DNA from: Halorarius litoreus
GTDB lineage: Archaea > Halobacteriota > Halobacteria > Halobacteriales > Haloarculaceae
Direction of reading: 5' to 3'
DNA length: 64,000 bases
Assembly: GCF_024362405.1 (NCBI RefSeq)
Contig: NZ_CP101454.1
Coordinates: forward strand, 3,472,001-3,536,000
The notes beneath the pieces are model-generated. The model was not told the DNA's origin. It ran no database searches and saw only the letters and a list, made by a program, of their open reading frames with translations. The position numbers were made by a program, and so were the translations under genes. Shown piece after piece: positions 52,197 through 60,931 of this stretch. Within the stretch, counting starts at the first letter, position 1. The number at the start of each line of letters is the position of its first letter.

Positions 52197-54161
52197 CTAC
52201 CGGAACCTGATGACGCCGCCGATGGCTACCAGCGCGAGCGCCGCGACGCCGAGACCGAGGCCGGCGCCGGCGAGCCCGCCGCCGTTGACGAACAGCAGCC
52301 CACCGCCCTCACTCGGCTCGACCGTGACGGGCAGCCGGTAGGAGTCGGAGAGCTTCGTGTCGCCGTCGGGTTCCGCGTACTGGAAGTCGACGGACACTGG
52401 GTACGTCTTCGGGGTCGCGGAGCCGGCGACCGAGACACCGAACTGGAGCGTCGTGGACTCGCCGGGTTCGAGCGAGTCGACGAACGCCTCGTCGTCGCTC
52501 ACCGAGACGGGCGAGTCGGCGAACAGCTTCGCCGAGATGTCGGTGAGCGTCTCGTCGCCGGCGTTCGTCACCTCGAGGGTGAACTGGCCGCTGGAGCCAG
52601 CGGTGAACGCGCCATCCGTGACCTCGACGTCGAACACGTCACGCTGTGGCTGGATTTCGGCGCGGGCGTACAGCGGGTCGCTCGTCACCGTCGATCCGTC
52701 GTCACCCGCGTACTCGACGACCCAGCTGAACTGCCGGGGGCCGTCACGGGCCGCCGTCGACACGTCGAGGTCGAAGCTGAACTCGGTCGAGGCGTCGGGC
52801 GCGAGGTCGCCGAGCGCGTACTCGGTCTCGACGGCGTTGACGTTCTCGCCGGTCGGCTGGAGCACGAGGACCGCGTTCTCGACGTCGTCCGGTCCCTCGT
52901 TGACGAGCGTCCCCTCGATGCTGCCTTCCGCACCGACCCGGAGGTTCGGCTCGACGTCCGTCACGTCGAACGACTGCTCGTCGGCGGGAACGACCCCAAG
53001 CGTGATGGTTCGGGTGCTCGCGTCGCGGCCATCCGGACCGGTGTACGAGACGGTGGCGTCGACCGGGTACGAGCGCTGTTCGACGCCCGGCTGGAACGCG
53101 GCCTCGACGGAGACGGTCTTCGTCTCGCCGGGCTCCCACGTCCCGACGTACGTGCTCGCTGTGGGCGCGCCACCGAACGTGAGTGCGCCGTTGCTCGACG
53201 CCAGTTGCACGGTCGCGTCACGCAGCGTCCGGTCGCGGTTGTTGGTGAGTTCGACCGTCACCTCGCCGCTGTCACCGGGGGCGGCGGTCGCCGAGGTGCC
53301 GACGGCCGTGACGGTGCTCTCGGGGTTCGGGACGACACCCGCCTGCTGGCTGTCCGATGCGGGCTGGCCGCCGTCGGTCCACGAGACGGACGCCGAGAGC
53401 GGGAGGGCGCGGACGGTGGCGTCGCGAGCGACGCTCGCACCCACGGAGACGGTCTTCGTCTCGCCGGCCTCCCAGTCGCCGACGAACGTCTCGGCCGTGC
53501 CGGTGGGGCCGAACGAGAGGTCGCTGCTCGTTGAGGCGAGCGAGACGGTAGCGTCCTCGGCGGTCGCGTCGCCGTCGTTGCGGAGCGTGACCGCGACCTG
53601 CCCGCTCTCACCGACCGCGGCGTCGGTGTCGACCGAGACGACCTCGAAACGCGACGCCTCGGTGATCTCGATCTTCACGGAGAGTTCGAGGAAGTCCTGG
53701 TTCTCGAAGAACGCGCCGTTGTCGTTGATGGAGCTCGTGTACGAGTACTCGACGCGGACGGGAAGCCGGTAGGTGCCGGGCTTCGCGTTCTCGTCGACCG
53801 AGACCTGGAACGTCGCGGGGATCGAACCACGGGGCACCGAGCCGAGCGCGACCGTGCCGGTCTCGATGTCGACCGGGGCGTCGCCGCTCCGCATCTTCAG
53901 GGTGGTTCCCTGTGCGGTGGTGACCTCCTGGGTCAGCGCCGGGTTCTGCAGGGAGCCGAACTCCACGTCGCCGGAGTTGACGACCGAGACCTGCAGGGCG
54001 GTCGTCTCACCGGGCGTGAGTTCGTTGTTCGTGGCGTACAGCGAGAGGTCGGGTGCCCCCGAGACCCCTACACCGAGTGCCGCGGTCGGGACGACGAGAA
54101 CCAAGACGAGTGCGGCGACCGCCAGTCGGCGGGCGACGCGCACCACGCGGTGCGAATCCAT
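52197..54161 (-). CDS. Exported NEW3/CARDB-repeat protein (COG1361 type)
   Basis: A 654-residue surface protein. The N-terminal signal is about residues 1-34 (ending PTAALGVGVSGA). It is followed by repeated Ig-like domains of about 120 residues with matching cores (VAVTLRNDGDATAEDATVSL, VTVELTNNRDRTLRDATVQL, FTLEVTNAGDETLTDIS) and shared WEPGETKTVSV / SLEPGESTTL turns. The C-terminus is one membrane helix (AGAGLGLGVAALALVAIGG) and a basic tail. The pattern is that of COG1361 S-layer-type proteins. The start has an adjacent GGAGGAG (54164-54170). Its gene abuts the RND transporter gene without a gap, so it is probably its extracytoplasmic partner. Confidence 0.87.
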   Translation of the reverse strand: MDSHRVVRVARRLAVAALVLVLVVPTAALGVGVSGAPDLSLYATNNELTPGETTALQVSVVNSGDVEFGSLQNPALTQEVTTAQGTTLKMRSGDAPVDIETGTVALGSVPRGSIPATFQVSVDENAKPGTYRLPVRVEYSYTSSINDNGAFFENQDFLELSVKIEITEASRFEVVSVDTDAAVGESGQVAVTLRNDGDATAEDATVSLASTSSDLSFGPTGTAETFVGDWEAGETKTVSVGASVARDATVRALPLSASVSWTDGGQPASDSQQAGVVPNPESTVTAVGTSATAAPGDSGEVTVELTNNRDRTLRDATVQLASSNGALTFGGAPTASTYVGTWEPGETKTVSVEAAFQPGVEQRSYPVDATVSYTGPDGRDASTRTITLGVVPADEQSFDVTDVEPNLRVGAEGSIEGTLVNEGPDDVENAVLVLQPTGENVNAVETEYALGDLAPDASTEFSFDLDVSTAARDGPRQFSWVVEYAGDDGSTVTSDPLYARAEIQPQRDVFDVEVTDGAFTAGSSGQFTLEVTNAGDETLTDISAKLFADSPVSVSDDEAFVDSLEPGESTTLQFGVSVAGSATPKTYPVSVDFQYAEPDGDTKLSDSYRLPVTVEPSEGGGLLFVNGGGLAGAGLGLGVAALALVAIGGVIRFR

Positions 54162-54270
54162 ACCTCCTCCACGAAGGCCCACGTGATAAGGGCGTGTAAA
54201 TTTCTGACTGGTTCATCAGGGTTTATTCGGATGCCGTCCACCGGTCCGAACTGCAGCGACGAAGACGGGA

Positions 54271-54990
54271 CTACTGTTCGACCAGCCCGTACGCCTTCCC
54301 GAGGTAGTCGACGAGCCAGTCGACGGTGTCGGGGTCGTACGTCCAGAAGCCGTAGAACGCGCGGGATTCTCGCTCCTCGGCGAGCAGCGCGCACTTGTTG
54401 ACGTCGACACCTCCACCGTCGTAGACGACGAACCACGAGCGGCGGATCTCGTCGGAGCGCTCGACGTGGATGGTCATGTCGGTGTCGTGGCGAGGCACGT
54501 CCGCGTCGGGCGCGGCGTACGCGTGGACGTCGAGCCCCTCCTTCTCGGCGAGGCGCTCGTACACGTCCATCTGCGGCGCGAGGATGGAGAGTTTCTGGAA
54601 GCCGGCGTGGAGTTCACCCTTCCCGAGCCGCCACGCCCGGTCCTCGATTTCGCGGGAGGCGGAGATCATCTGCTGGGTGTCGTAGGAGGTGAACAACGTC
54701 TCGTCGAGGTGGTCGAGGATGGGGCGGTAGGAGTCGGCGCTGAACCCGGGGTCCGCCTCGGCGTCGTCGACCAGTACCTCGGCGACGCTCGCGGCGGTGA
54801 CGAACTCGTCGTCCTGCGAGAGGACCACGAACGCGGAGGGCTGGCCCGACGGGGTGGACTCACCGACGACGGTGAGGTTCCGATCCCCGAACTGGACCCG
54901 GAGCGTGTCGACGACCTCGGGGTCGGCGTTGAACACGCGGAGGGTCTTCTCGTGTGCTTCGACCCCCTCGATGAGTTCGGTGAGGGACAT
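54271..54990 (-). CDS. DICT-domain sensory protein
   Basis: A 239-residue protein of the haloarchaeal DICT sensory family. MSLTELIEGVEAHEKTLRVFNADPEVVDTL opens the domain; FVVLSQDDEFVTAAS and GELHAGFQKLSILAPQM are typical of it, and the C-terminal RSWFVVYDGGGVDVNKCALLAEE and YGFWTYDPDTVDWLVDYL complete the fold. No DNA-binding or kinase domain is attached. The domain is usually linked to signal sensing, perhaps light or redox; the ligand is unknown. It is on the same strand as the export pair but 109 nt away. The TATA-like ATAATG (minus, near 55017) gives a leaderless start. Confidence 0.85.
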   Translation of the reverse strand: MSLTELIEGVEAHEKTLRVFNADPEVVDTLRVQFGDRNLTVVGESTPSGQPSAFVVLSQDDEFVTAASVAEVLVDDAEADPGFSADSYRPILDHLDETLFTSYDTQQMISASREIEDRAWRLGKGELHAGFQKLSILAPQMDVYERLAEKEGLDVHAYAAPDADVPRHDTDMTIHVERSDEIRRSWFVVYDGGGVDVNKCALLAEERESRAFYGFWTYDPDTVDWLVDYLGKAYGLVEQ

Positions 54991-55052
54991 TCGGTTCAGT
55001 CTCGGAAACGCCATTATCACGTATATAACCAACGGCGACCTATCCGCCCATT

Positions 55053-55112
55053 GCCGTGTTCACGGGGGGTGAAGAACCATCAAAATCCCTCGACAACTCG
55101 CCCGTGAACGGC
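55053..55112. repeat. Inverted repeat between DICT and porA genes
   Basis: GCCGTGTTCACGGG (55053-55066) and CCCGTGAACGGC (55101-55112) are inverted copies differing by two bases, separated by 34 nt. The first copy is itself an inverted repeat (CCGTG-TT-CACGG). It may be a regulatory site of the divergent DICT or porA promoters. The rest of this 241-nt gap is AT-rich around 55118-55150 and holds nothing else I can name. Confidence 0.45.
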
Positions 55113-55231
55113 GATGTTTGTATCAATTAATATCCCTTCATCATGATTATTCCATGCGAACATCTCACAAACTCTTTTGGTCGGGGGCGAGCAATCTCTG
55201 GTAATGGCGTCCGGACGACGCCGGTGCTATC

Positions 55232-57133
55232 ATGACACAGGACGAACTCATCTGGCGAGTCGCTGGCGGTTCCGGTGACGGGATCGACTCGACGAGCCAG
55301 AACTTCACGAAAGCCCTGATGCGAGCGGGCCTCCACGTGTTCACGCATCGCCACTATCCCTCCCGCATCCGCGGCGGCCACACGTACGTCGAGGTACGCG
55401 CCTCCGACGAGCCCGTCAAGTCACGCGGCGACGGCTACAACTTCCTCCTCTCGCTCGGTGACTCCTTCGCCCGGAACCCGAAGGAAGACGCCTACTACGG
55501 CAACGAGGAGGTAAAACCGCTGGTCGAGAACCTGGACGAACTCCGCGAGGGCGGCATCATCGTCTACGACGAGGGCCTCCTCGAGGAGGACGACCTCCCC
55601 GAGGACTTCGAGGAGCGCGTCGAGGCGAACGACTGGCACGTCTACCCGCTCGACCTCCGCGGCATCGCCAAGGAACACGGTCGTGAGGTCATGCGCAACA
55701 CCGCGGGTGTCGGCGCGACCGCCGCGCTCATCGGGATGGAGCTCTCGTACTTCGAGGAGCTGATGGAGGAGCGGATGCCCCAGGACATCTTCGAGCCGAA
55801 CCTCGAGGTCCTGCGGGACGCCTACGAACAGGTCTCCGAGATGGACGACCACACGCACGACATCTCGGTGCCCACGGGCGAACACGAGGAAGAGCAGGTG
55901 CTCGTCTCGGGGTCGAACAGTATCACGTTCGGCGCACTCGACGAGGGCTGTCGGTTCATCGCCGGCTACCCCATGACGCCGTGGACCGAGGTGTTCACGC
56001 TGATGACCCAGCACCTCCAGGAGTTCGAAGGCGTCGCCGAACAGGTGGAAGACGAGATCGCCGCGGCGGCCCTCGCGCTGGGTGCCTCGCACGCCGGCGC
56101 GAAGGCGATGTCCGGCTCCTCCGGTGGCGGGTTCGCCCTCATGTCCGAGCCGCTCGGACTCGCCGAGATCACGGAGACACCCATCGTTCTCGTGGAGTCC
56201 ACGCGGGCGGGCCCCTCGACGGGGATGCCGACGAAACCCGAACAGGGCGACCTCGAACACGTCCTCTACACGAGTCAGGGTGACTCGAACCGGGTCGTGT
56301 TCGCCCCCGGCGACGCTGCCGAGGCGTACGACCAGACCCGCATGGCGTTCGAGTTGGCGTACGACTACCACATCCCGGCCATCGTCATGTACGACCAGAA
56401 GCTCTCGGGCGAGCTCCGGAACGTTCCGGCGGCGTTCTTCGACCGCGAGCCGACGGAGGGGATGAGCGCGACGCTCACCGAGGACGAACTCGCGGAGGCA
56501 GCCCACCACGCCTCCGGGACGTTCCAGCGCTACCTCCACGACCAGGCGGACGGCGTCTCGCCGCGTTCCCTCCCGGGGATGAAGGGCGGTCGGTTCCTCG
56601 CGTCGGGGAACGAACACACCCCGGAGGGCCACATCTCGGAGAGCCCGACGAACCGCATTGCCCAGATGGACCGTCGGATGCGCAAGCTCGACTCCATCCG
56701 CGCGAAACTCGACGACCGCGAGGAGAGCCACCAGACGCTCTACGCGCCTGATGGCGAGGACACGACCTACGGCATCATGACGTACGGGAGCCAGCAGGGC
56801 ACCGTCGAGGAGGCCACCGACCGGCTCGTCGAGGCCGGCCACAGCGTGAAGGCGCTCGGCGTCTCCGACCTGATGCCGTTCCCCGAGCAGGAGGTCACCG
56901 AGTTCCTCGAGAGCGTCGACCAGTGTCTGGTCGTCGAGATGAACGCGACCGGGCAGTTCAAGGGGCTCGTTCAGCGTGAACTCGGCCGCTTCGGCCCGAA
57001 GATGTCGAGTCTCCTCAAGTACAACGGCAACCCCTTCGAGCCCGCCGAGATCGTCGACGGGTTCGAATCCGCGGTGAACGGCAACGAGTACGAACGTACG
57101 ACCGCGCGGCTCCAGCCCGCGGCAGGTGATTAG
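55232..57133 (+). CDS. porA: Pyruvate:ferredoxin oxidoreductase, alpha subunit
   Basis: A 633-residue fused gamma-alpha subunit of a 2-oxoacid:ferredoxin oxidoreductase. The N-terminal IWRVAGGSGDGIDSTSQNF and SRIRGGHTYVEVR belong to the gamma domain. From about 220, SGSNSITFGALDEGCRFIAGYPMTPWTE begins the alpha domain, with MSGSSGGGFALMSEPLG further on. The pair matches Halobacterium PorAB in length and order, and porB follows 3 nt downstream. It oxidises pyruvate to acetyl-CoA and CO2 with ferredoxin reduction. 2-Oxoglutarate (KorAB) is the alternative, but PorB resembles the known haloarchaeal pyruvate enzyme closely. No Shine-Dalgarno sequence precedes the ATG. Confidence 0.92.
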   Translation: MTQDELIWRVAGGSGDGIDSTSQNFTKALMRAGLHVFTHRHYPSRIRGGHTYVEVRASDEPVKSRGDGYNFLLSLGDSFARNPKEDAYYGNEEVKPLVENLDELREGGIIVYDEGLLEEDDLPEDFEERVEANDWHVYPLDLRGIAKEHGREVMRNTAGVGATAALIGMELSYFEELMEERMPQDIFEPNLEVLRDAYEQVSEMDDHTHDISVPTGEHEEEQVLVSGSNSITFGALDEGCRFIAGYPMTPWTEVFTLMTQHLQEFEGVAEQVEDEIAAAALALGASHAGAKAMSGSSGGGFALMSEPLGLAEITETPIVLVESTRAGPSTGMPTKPEQGDLEHVLYTSQGDSNRVVFAPGDAAEAYDQTRMAFELAYDYHIPAIVMYDQKLSGELRNVPAAFFDREPTEGMSATLTEDELAEAAHHASGTFQRYLHDQADGVSPRSLPGMKGGRFLASGNEHTPEGHISESPTNRIAQMDRRMRKLDSIRAKLDDREESHQTLYAPDGEDTTYGIMTYGSQQGTVEEATDRLVEAGHSVKALGVSDLMPFPEQEVTEFLESVDQCLVVEMNATGQFKGLVQRELGRFGPKMSSLLKYNGNPFEPAEIVDGFESAVNGNEYERTTARLQPAAGD

Positions 57134-57136
57134 ACC

Positions 57137-58072
57137 ATGAGTGCATTTTCAGCCATCGGTGAAGACAGAGAGGTCGACCAGAACGAGTTCACACCCGAGA
57201 TCGAACCGCAGGCGACGTGGTGTCCGGGCTGTGGTGACTTCGGCGTCCTGAAGGCGCTGAAGGGCGCCGCTGCCGAACTCGGCCTGAACCCCGAGGAGAT
57301 CCTCCTCGTCACGGGTATCGGGTGCTCGGGGAAGCTGTCGTCGTACTTCGACGCATACGGCTTCCACTCGATTCACGGCCGGTCGCTTCCGGTCGCGCGT
57401 GCCGCCAAACTCGCCAACCCCGAGCTGACCGTCATCGCGGCGGGCGGCGACGGTGACGGCTACGGCATCGGCGGCAACCACTTCATGCACACCGCCCGGG
57501 AGAACCACGACATGACCTACATCGTGTTCAACAACGAGATCTTCGGGCTGACGAAGGGGCAGACCTCGCCCACCAGTCCGATGGGTCACAAGTCGAAGAC
57601 CCAGCCGCAGGGGTCGGCGAAGGCCCCCCTGCGCCCGCTCTCGCTGTCGCTCGCGACCGGGTCGTCGTACATCGCCCGGACCGCCGCCGTGAACCCGAAC
57701 CAGGCGAAGGAGATCCTCGTCGAGGCCATCCAGCACGACGGCTTCTCGCACGTCGACTTCCTCACGCAGTGCCCGACGTGGAACAAGGACGCGAAGCAGT
57801 ACGTCCCGTACATCGACATCCAGCAGAACGATGAGTACGACTTCGACATCACCGACCGCAACGAGGCGTCGGAGGCGATGTACGAGACCGAGTCGGCGCT
57901 GTGGGAGGGGAAGGTGCTCACCGGCCGCTACTACCACGACGAGAGCCGCCACTCGTACCACGAGGAGAAGATCGCGCAGGGGTCGATGCCCGAGAAGCCC
58001 GTCGCCGAGCAGTACTTCGACGAAGACTACGAACCCAAACGCTCGTACGACCTGCTCGACCCGCACAAGTAG
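57137..58072 (+). CDS. porB: Pyruvate:ferredoxin oxidoreductase, beta subunit
   Basis: A 311-residue thiamine pyrophosphate-binding subunit. TWCPGCGDFGVLKAL holds the CxxC of the iron-sulfur site, GIGCSGKLSSYFDAYGFHSIHGRSLPVA the third Cys and substrate contacts, and AAGGDGDGYGIGGNHFMHTAREN the TPP-binding GDG motif. The tail (ERSYDLLD-like, YEPKRSYDLLDPHK) resembles the Halobacterium enzyme. It works with PorA. The ATG follows the porA stop by 3 nt, in the same operon. It is the key link from pyruvate kinase to the TCA cycle. Confidence 0.95.
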   Translation: MSAFSAIGEDREVDQNEFTPEIEPQATWCPGCGDFGVLKALKGAAAELGLNPEEILLVTGIGCSGKLSSYFDAYGFHSIHGRSLPVARAAKLANPELTVIAAGGDGDGYGIGGNHFMHTARENHDMTYIVFNNEIFGLTKGQTSPTSPMGHKSKTQPQGSAKAPLRPLSLSLATGSSYIARTAAVNPNQAKEILVEAIQHDGFSHVDFLTQCPTWNKDAKQYVPYIDIQQNDEYDFDITDRNEASEAMYETESALWEGKVLTGRYYHDESRHSYHEEKIAQGSMPEKPVAEQYFDEDYEPKRSYDLLDPHK

Positions 58073-58090
58073 CCGACAAGGACGTTTTCT

Positions 58091-58101
58091 CCTTCGGAAG
58101 G
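58091..58101. promoter_or_regulatory. Palindrome CCTTCGGAAGG before the Lrp gene
   Basis: A perfect 11-bp palindrome at 58091-58101, just upstream of the TATA-like GTATTTTTTC (58101-58110) of the Lrp-type gene and 18 nt after the porB stop. Lrp proteins often autoregulate through such sites. It could instead be a porB terminator hairpin followed by a T-run. Confidence 0.45.
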
Positions 58102-58131
58102 TATTTTTTCCGCGACGCCAAATCAACCTCC

Positions 58132-58560
58132 ATGAGCGCGGACTCGACCGAGGACCGCATCCTCGACGTACTGGAGGAGGACGCGCAGGCGTCCTACGCC
58201 GAGATCGCCGACAGGGCGGGCGTCTCGAAGCCCACGGTCCGCAAGTACATCGACAAACTCGAATCGGAGGGCGTCATCGTCGGCTACTCCGCCGACGTCG
58301 ACCCCAAGAAACTCACCTCGCGCTCGATCGCTCTGGTCGGCATCGAGGTCGCCAGCGAACGCTACGTCGAGGCCACCCGCGCGCTGAAGGAACTGGCGGC
58401 CATCGAGTCGCTGTTCACCTCCTCCGGTGACCACATGCTCATGGCCGAAGTCCGAGCGCCCGATGGTGACGCCGTCGGGGAGGTCATCGCCGAGGAGATT
58501 CTCACCATCGAGGGCGTCGAAGCCGCACACCCGAGTTTCCTGCAGGAGCGCCTGAAATAA
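58132..58560 (+). CDS. Lrp/AsnC-family transcriptional regulator
   Basis: A 142-residue two-domain regulator: an N-terminal winged helix (RILDVLEEDAQASYAEIADRAGVSKPTVRKYIDKLESEGVIVGY) and a C-terminal RAM/AsnC sensor domain. The start MSADSTEDRILDVLEED was preferred over long upstream in-frame sequence that overlaps porB; it lies about 27 nt after a TATA-like GTATTTTTTC. The ligand is probably an amino acid. Position right after porAB suggests it may control pyruvate oxidation, as is often assumed for such neighbours, but this is only inferred. Confidence 0.88.
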   Translation: MSADSTEDRILDVLEEDAQASYAEIADRAGVSKPTVRKYIDKLESEGVIVGYSADVDPKKLTSRSIALVGIEVASERYVEATRALKELAAIESLFTSSGDHMLMAEVRAPDGDAVGEVIAEEILTIEGVEAAHPSFLQERLK

Positions 58561-58716
58561 CACACTTCTTGCGCGACGAGGCTCGCGGACGTTGTGGTAC
58601 CTGCCACTCGTGGCATCGCCGACGGTGGAGACAGGAGTGTACCGCCAAAACGAGTCAGCACACTTGCGTCCAGCCGTGACCCAACGGTTATGCGTCTGGT
58701 TGGTGATTCGTAAGCC

Positions 58717-59250
58717 ATGCTGAAAGAACCACTCGAGTCCGCGCTGAACGACCAGATCAACGCAGAGCTCCGCGCGGAGTATCTCTACCTCTCGATGGCG
58801 GCGTACTTCGAGGACGAGGGGCTCCCCGGGTTCGCGAGCTGGATGCGCGCGCAGGCCGATGAAGAGCACTCACACGCCATGCGCATCTACGACTACGTCC
58901 TCGACCGGGATGGACGGGTCCGACTCGACGGCATCGACGCGCCACAGACAGAATGGGAGACCCCGCAGGCCGCCTTCGAGGACGCGTACGACCACGAGGT
59001 GAAAGTCAGCGGCCTGATCGACGACCTCGTCGCGCTCGCTCGCGAGGAGAACGACAACGCCACCGAGAACATGCTCCAGTGGTTCGTCGCCGAGCAGGTC
59101 GAAGAGGAGGCCACCGCACAGGCCATCATCGACAAGCTCCGGCACGTCGGCGACGACGGCCCCGGGCTCCTGATGATCGACCAGGAACTCGGCGAACGCG
59201 GCGAGGCCTCCGGGAGTGGTGGTGACGAAGCGGCAATGCAGCCCGAGTAG
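58717..59250 (+). CDS. Ferritin
   Basis: A 177-residue ferritin that stores iron as oxidised mineral in a 24-subunit shell. The four-helix bundle carries the dinuclear iron ligands: NAELRAEYLYLSMAAYF (Glu), ADEEHSHAMRIYDYVLDRDG (Glu, His), and the C-terminal helix segments with NATENMLQWFVAEQVEEEATA. The length fits bacterial-type ferritin (about 165) rather than bacterioferritin; no haem-binding Met is obvious. The C-terminal tail is Gly- and Glu-rich. It has its own leaderless promoter (GTTATGCG at about -27). The 156-nt gap before it holds nothing recognised. Confidence 0.92.
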   Translation: MLKEPLESALNDQINAELRAEYLYLSMAAYFEDEGLPGFASWMRAQADEEHSHAMRIYDYVLDRDGRVRLDGIDAPQTEWETPQAAFEDAYDHEVKVSGLIDDLVALAREENDNATENMLQWFVAEQVEEEATAQAIIDKLRHVGDDGPGLLMIDQELGERGEASGSGGDEAAMQPE

Positions 59251-59493
59251 TAGACTCGCCCCGAGCACCCGACTGCCCCGCTCTCAGACTCTATTGCACG
59301 CTCGGTTGGTGGCCGTGCGAACTCGCAGCGTCCGACAGCCAGGAGTGCGCCGGACATCTTCGATTCAGAGTTCTCGCGCGAGTCGTCTGCAGAGCGTACG
59401 TGAGCAGAAGAGAGTGGACCACCGACAATCACGTCGACGCCACCGACCGCCGCAACCACGACCGTTTTCCGACCCACGCCCCTACGCGCTGAC

Positions 59494-59994
59494 ATGCCAA
59501 CCTACCACCGAGAGACGTGGGTCGACGCCCCGCTCGACGAGGTGTGGGCGTTCCACTCGCGTATCGAGGGGCTGACCGAGGTGACGCCGGCGTTCATGAA
59601 CCTCCGCATCGAATCCGTGACCGGGCCGGACGGCGAAGACGACCCGGAGATTCTCGACGTGGGCACCCGCATCGAGATGAGCATGCGCCCGTTCGACGTA
59701 GGGCCGCGGCAGTCGTGGACCTCGGTCATCGTCGAACGCGAGGAGGGTGACGGGAAAGCGTTCTTCCGCGACGAGATGGAGGACGGACCGTTCCCGACGT
59801 GGGAGCACACCCACCGGTTCTACGCGGGCGACGGCGACGAGGAGGGGGAGACGCTCGTCTCGGACCGCATCGAGTACGAACTCCCGTTCGGCGAGCTGGG
59901 CGAGTTCGTCGCGCAGTTCGGCGACCTCGGCTTCGAGCCGATGTTCCGCGGGCGCCACCGGAAGACGAAACAGCTGCTGGAATCCCGCGACTAG
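59494..59994 (+). CDS. SRPBCC-family protein (START-like fold)
   Basis: A 166-residue protein with the START/Bet v1-like layout of the polyketide cyclase/dehydrase family: TYHRETWVDAPLDEVWAFHSRIEGL and a beta-sheet core with a long C-terminal helix (EFVAQFGDLGFEPMFRGRHRKTKQLLESRD). Such proteins bind hydrophobic ligands; the ligand here is unknown. It has a leaderless promoter (CGTTTTCC near 59466). The stop shares CTAG with the convergent EamA gene. The preceding 243-nt gap shows no other gene. Confidence 0.85.
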   Translation: MPTYHRETWVDAPLDEVWAFHSRIEGLTEVTPAFMNLRIESVTGPDGEDDPEILDVGTRIEMSMRPFDVGPRQSWTSVIVEREEGDGKAFFRDEMEDGPFPTWEHTHRFYAGDGDEEGETLVSDRIEYELPFGELGEFVAQFGDLGFEPMFRGRHRKTKQLLESRD

Positions 59995-60851
59995 CGCCGC
60001 TGGACGAGCAGAACCCCGGCGAGGACGAGCACGCCACCGGCGACCGTGGCCACGGTGAGTCTTTCGTCGAGGACGGCGACGCCGAGTGCGACCGTCACGA
60101 CGGGTTCGAGCGTCGAGAGGATGCTCGTGCGCGAGGCACCGAGCCGTTCGAGCCCGGCAAAGAACGCGAAGATTGGGATGGCGGTCGCCAGCACGGCGAT
60201 ACCCGTCACGAGTCCCCACTCGTAGGCGTTCGCCGGGAGCGTCAGGGAGTCGGTCGTCGTCGTGACGACGAGGAACACCACTGCGGCGGCGGGCATCACG
60301 TGCGCCGAGAGCGTTCGCGGTCGCACGTCCCCGAGCGTCGTCCGCGAGACGGTGATGTAGCCCGCATAGAGCAGCGCGGCTGCGAGCATCACCGCGATAC
60401 CACGCGGGTCGGCAGCCGCCGGGTCCGCCCCGGTGATGAGCGCGACCCCGCCGAGCGCGAGTACTAGGGCGAGGCCCGTGAGACGTGTCACAGACTCGTC
60501 GAGGACGAGCGCGGCGATGACGACGACGAACGCGGGGTAGGTGTAGAGGACGATGCCGACCAGCCCCGCGGTCATGTACTCCAGTCCAAGGAGGTACAGA
60601 TACGAGATGGCGGCGTAGCCGAACGCCCCCAGCCCGAGGCCGACGGCGAGGTTACGGCCACGGAGCCGCGTGAGTTCGCCGCGGACACCCAGGACAGTCC
60701 ACACGAGCAGGGTCGCGAGACCGAACCGAAAGAGGAGCACCGTCGGCCGCGAGAGACCAGCCGCGTCGGCGAGCGCACCGAGCGTCGCGAACGTACCGAA
60801 CCCTGCCGCCGAGACGAACACCAGCAGAACGCCCACGTGCTCGTCGTCCAT
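59991..60851 (-). CDS. EamA-family (DMT) transporter
   Basis: A 286-residue transporter with ten predicted membrane helices in two EamA repeats. The end of the first repeat has the typical LVLDESVTRLTGLALVLALGGVALI, and the second ends VAVLDERLTVATVAGGVLVLAGVLLVQ. These proteins export amino acids, nucleotides or sugars, but the substrate is unknown. It starts at MDDEHVGVLLVFVSAAGFGTF. A second EamA gene lies 0.7 kb away on the other strand. The stop codon interlocks with that of the SRPBCC gene. Confidence 0.9.
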   Translation of the reverse strand: MDDEHVGVLLVFVSAAGFGTFATLGALADAAGLSRPTVLLFRFGLATLLVWTVLGVRGELTRLRGRNLAVGLGLGAFGYAAISYLYLLGLEYMTAGLVGIVLYTYPAFVVVIAALVLDESVTRLTGLALVLALGGVALITGADPAAADPRGIAVMLAAALLYAGYITVSRTTLGDVRPRTLSAHVMPAAAVVFLVVTTTTDSLTLPANAYEWGLVTGIAVLATAIPIFAFFAGLERLGASRTSILSTLEPVVTVALGVAVLDERLTVATVAGGVLVLAGVLLVQRR

Positions 60852-60931
60852 ACTCGTGCAACCAGGTAGGGGGGCATGATAGTTCGGAAAGCGCCCGGGT
60901 ACTAAGGCCGACGCTGGCGTACGTCGTGGAC

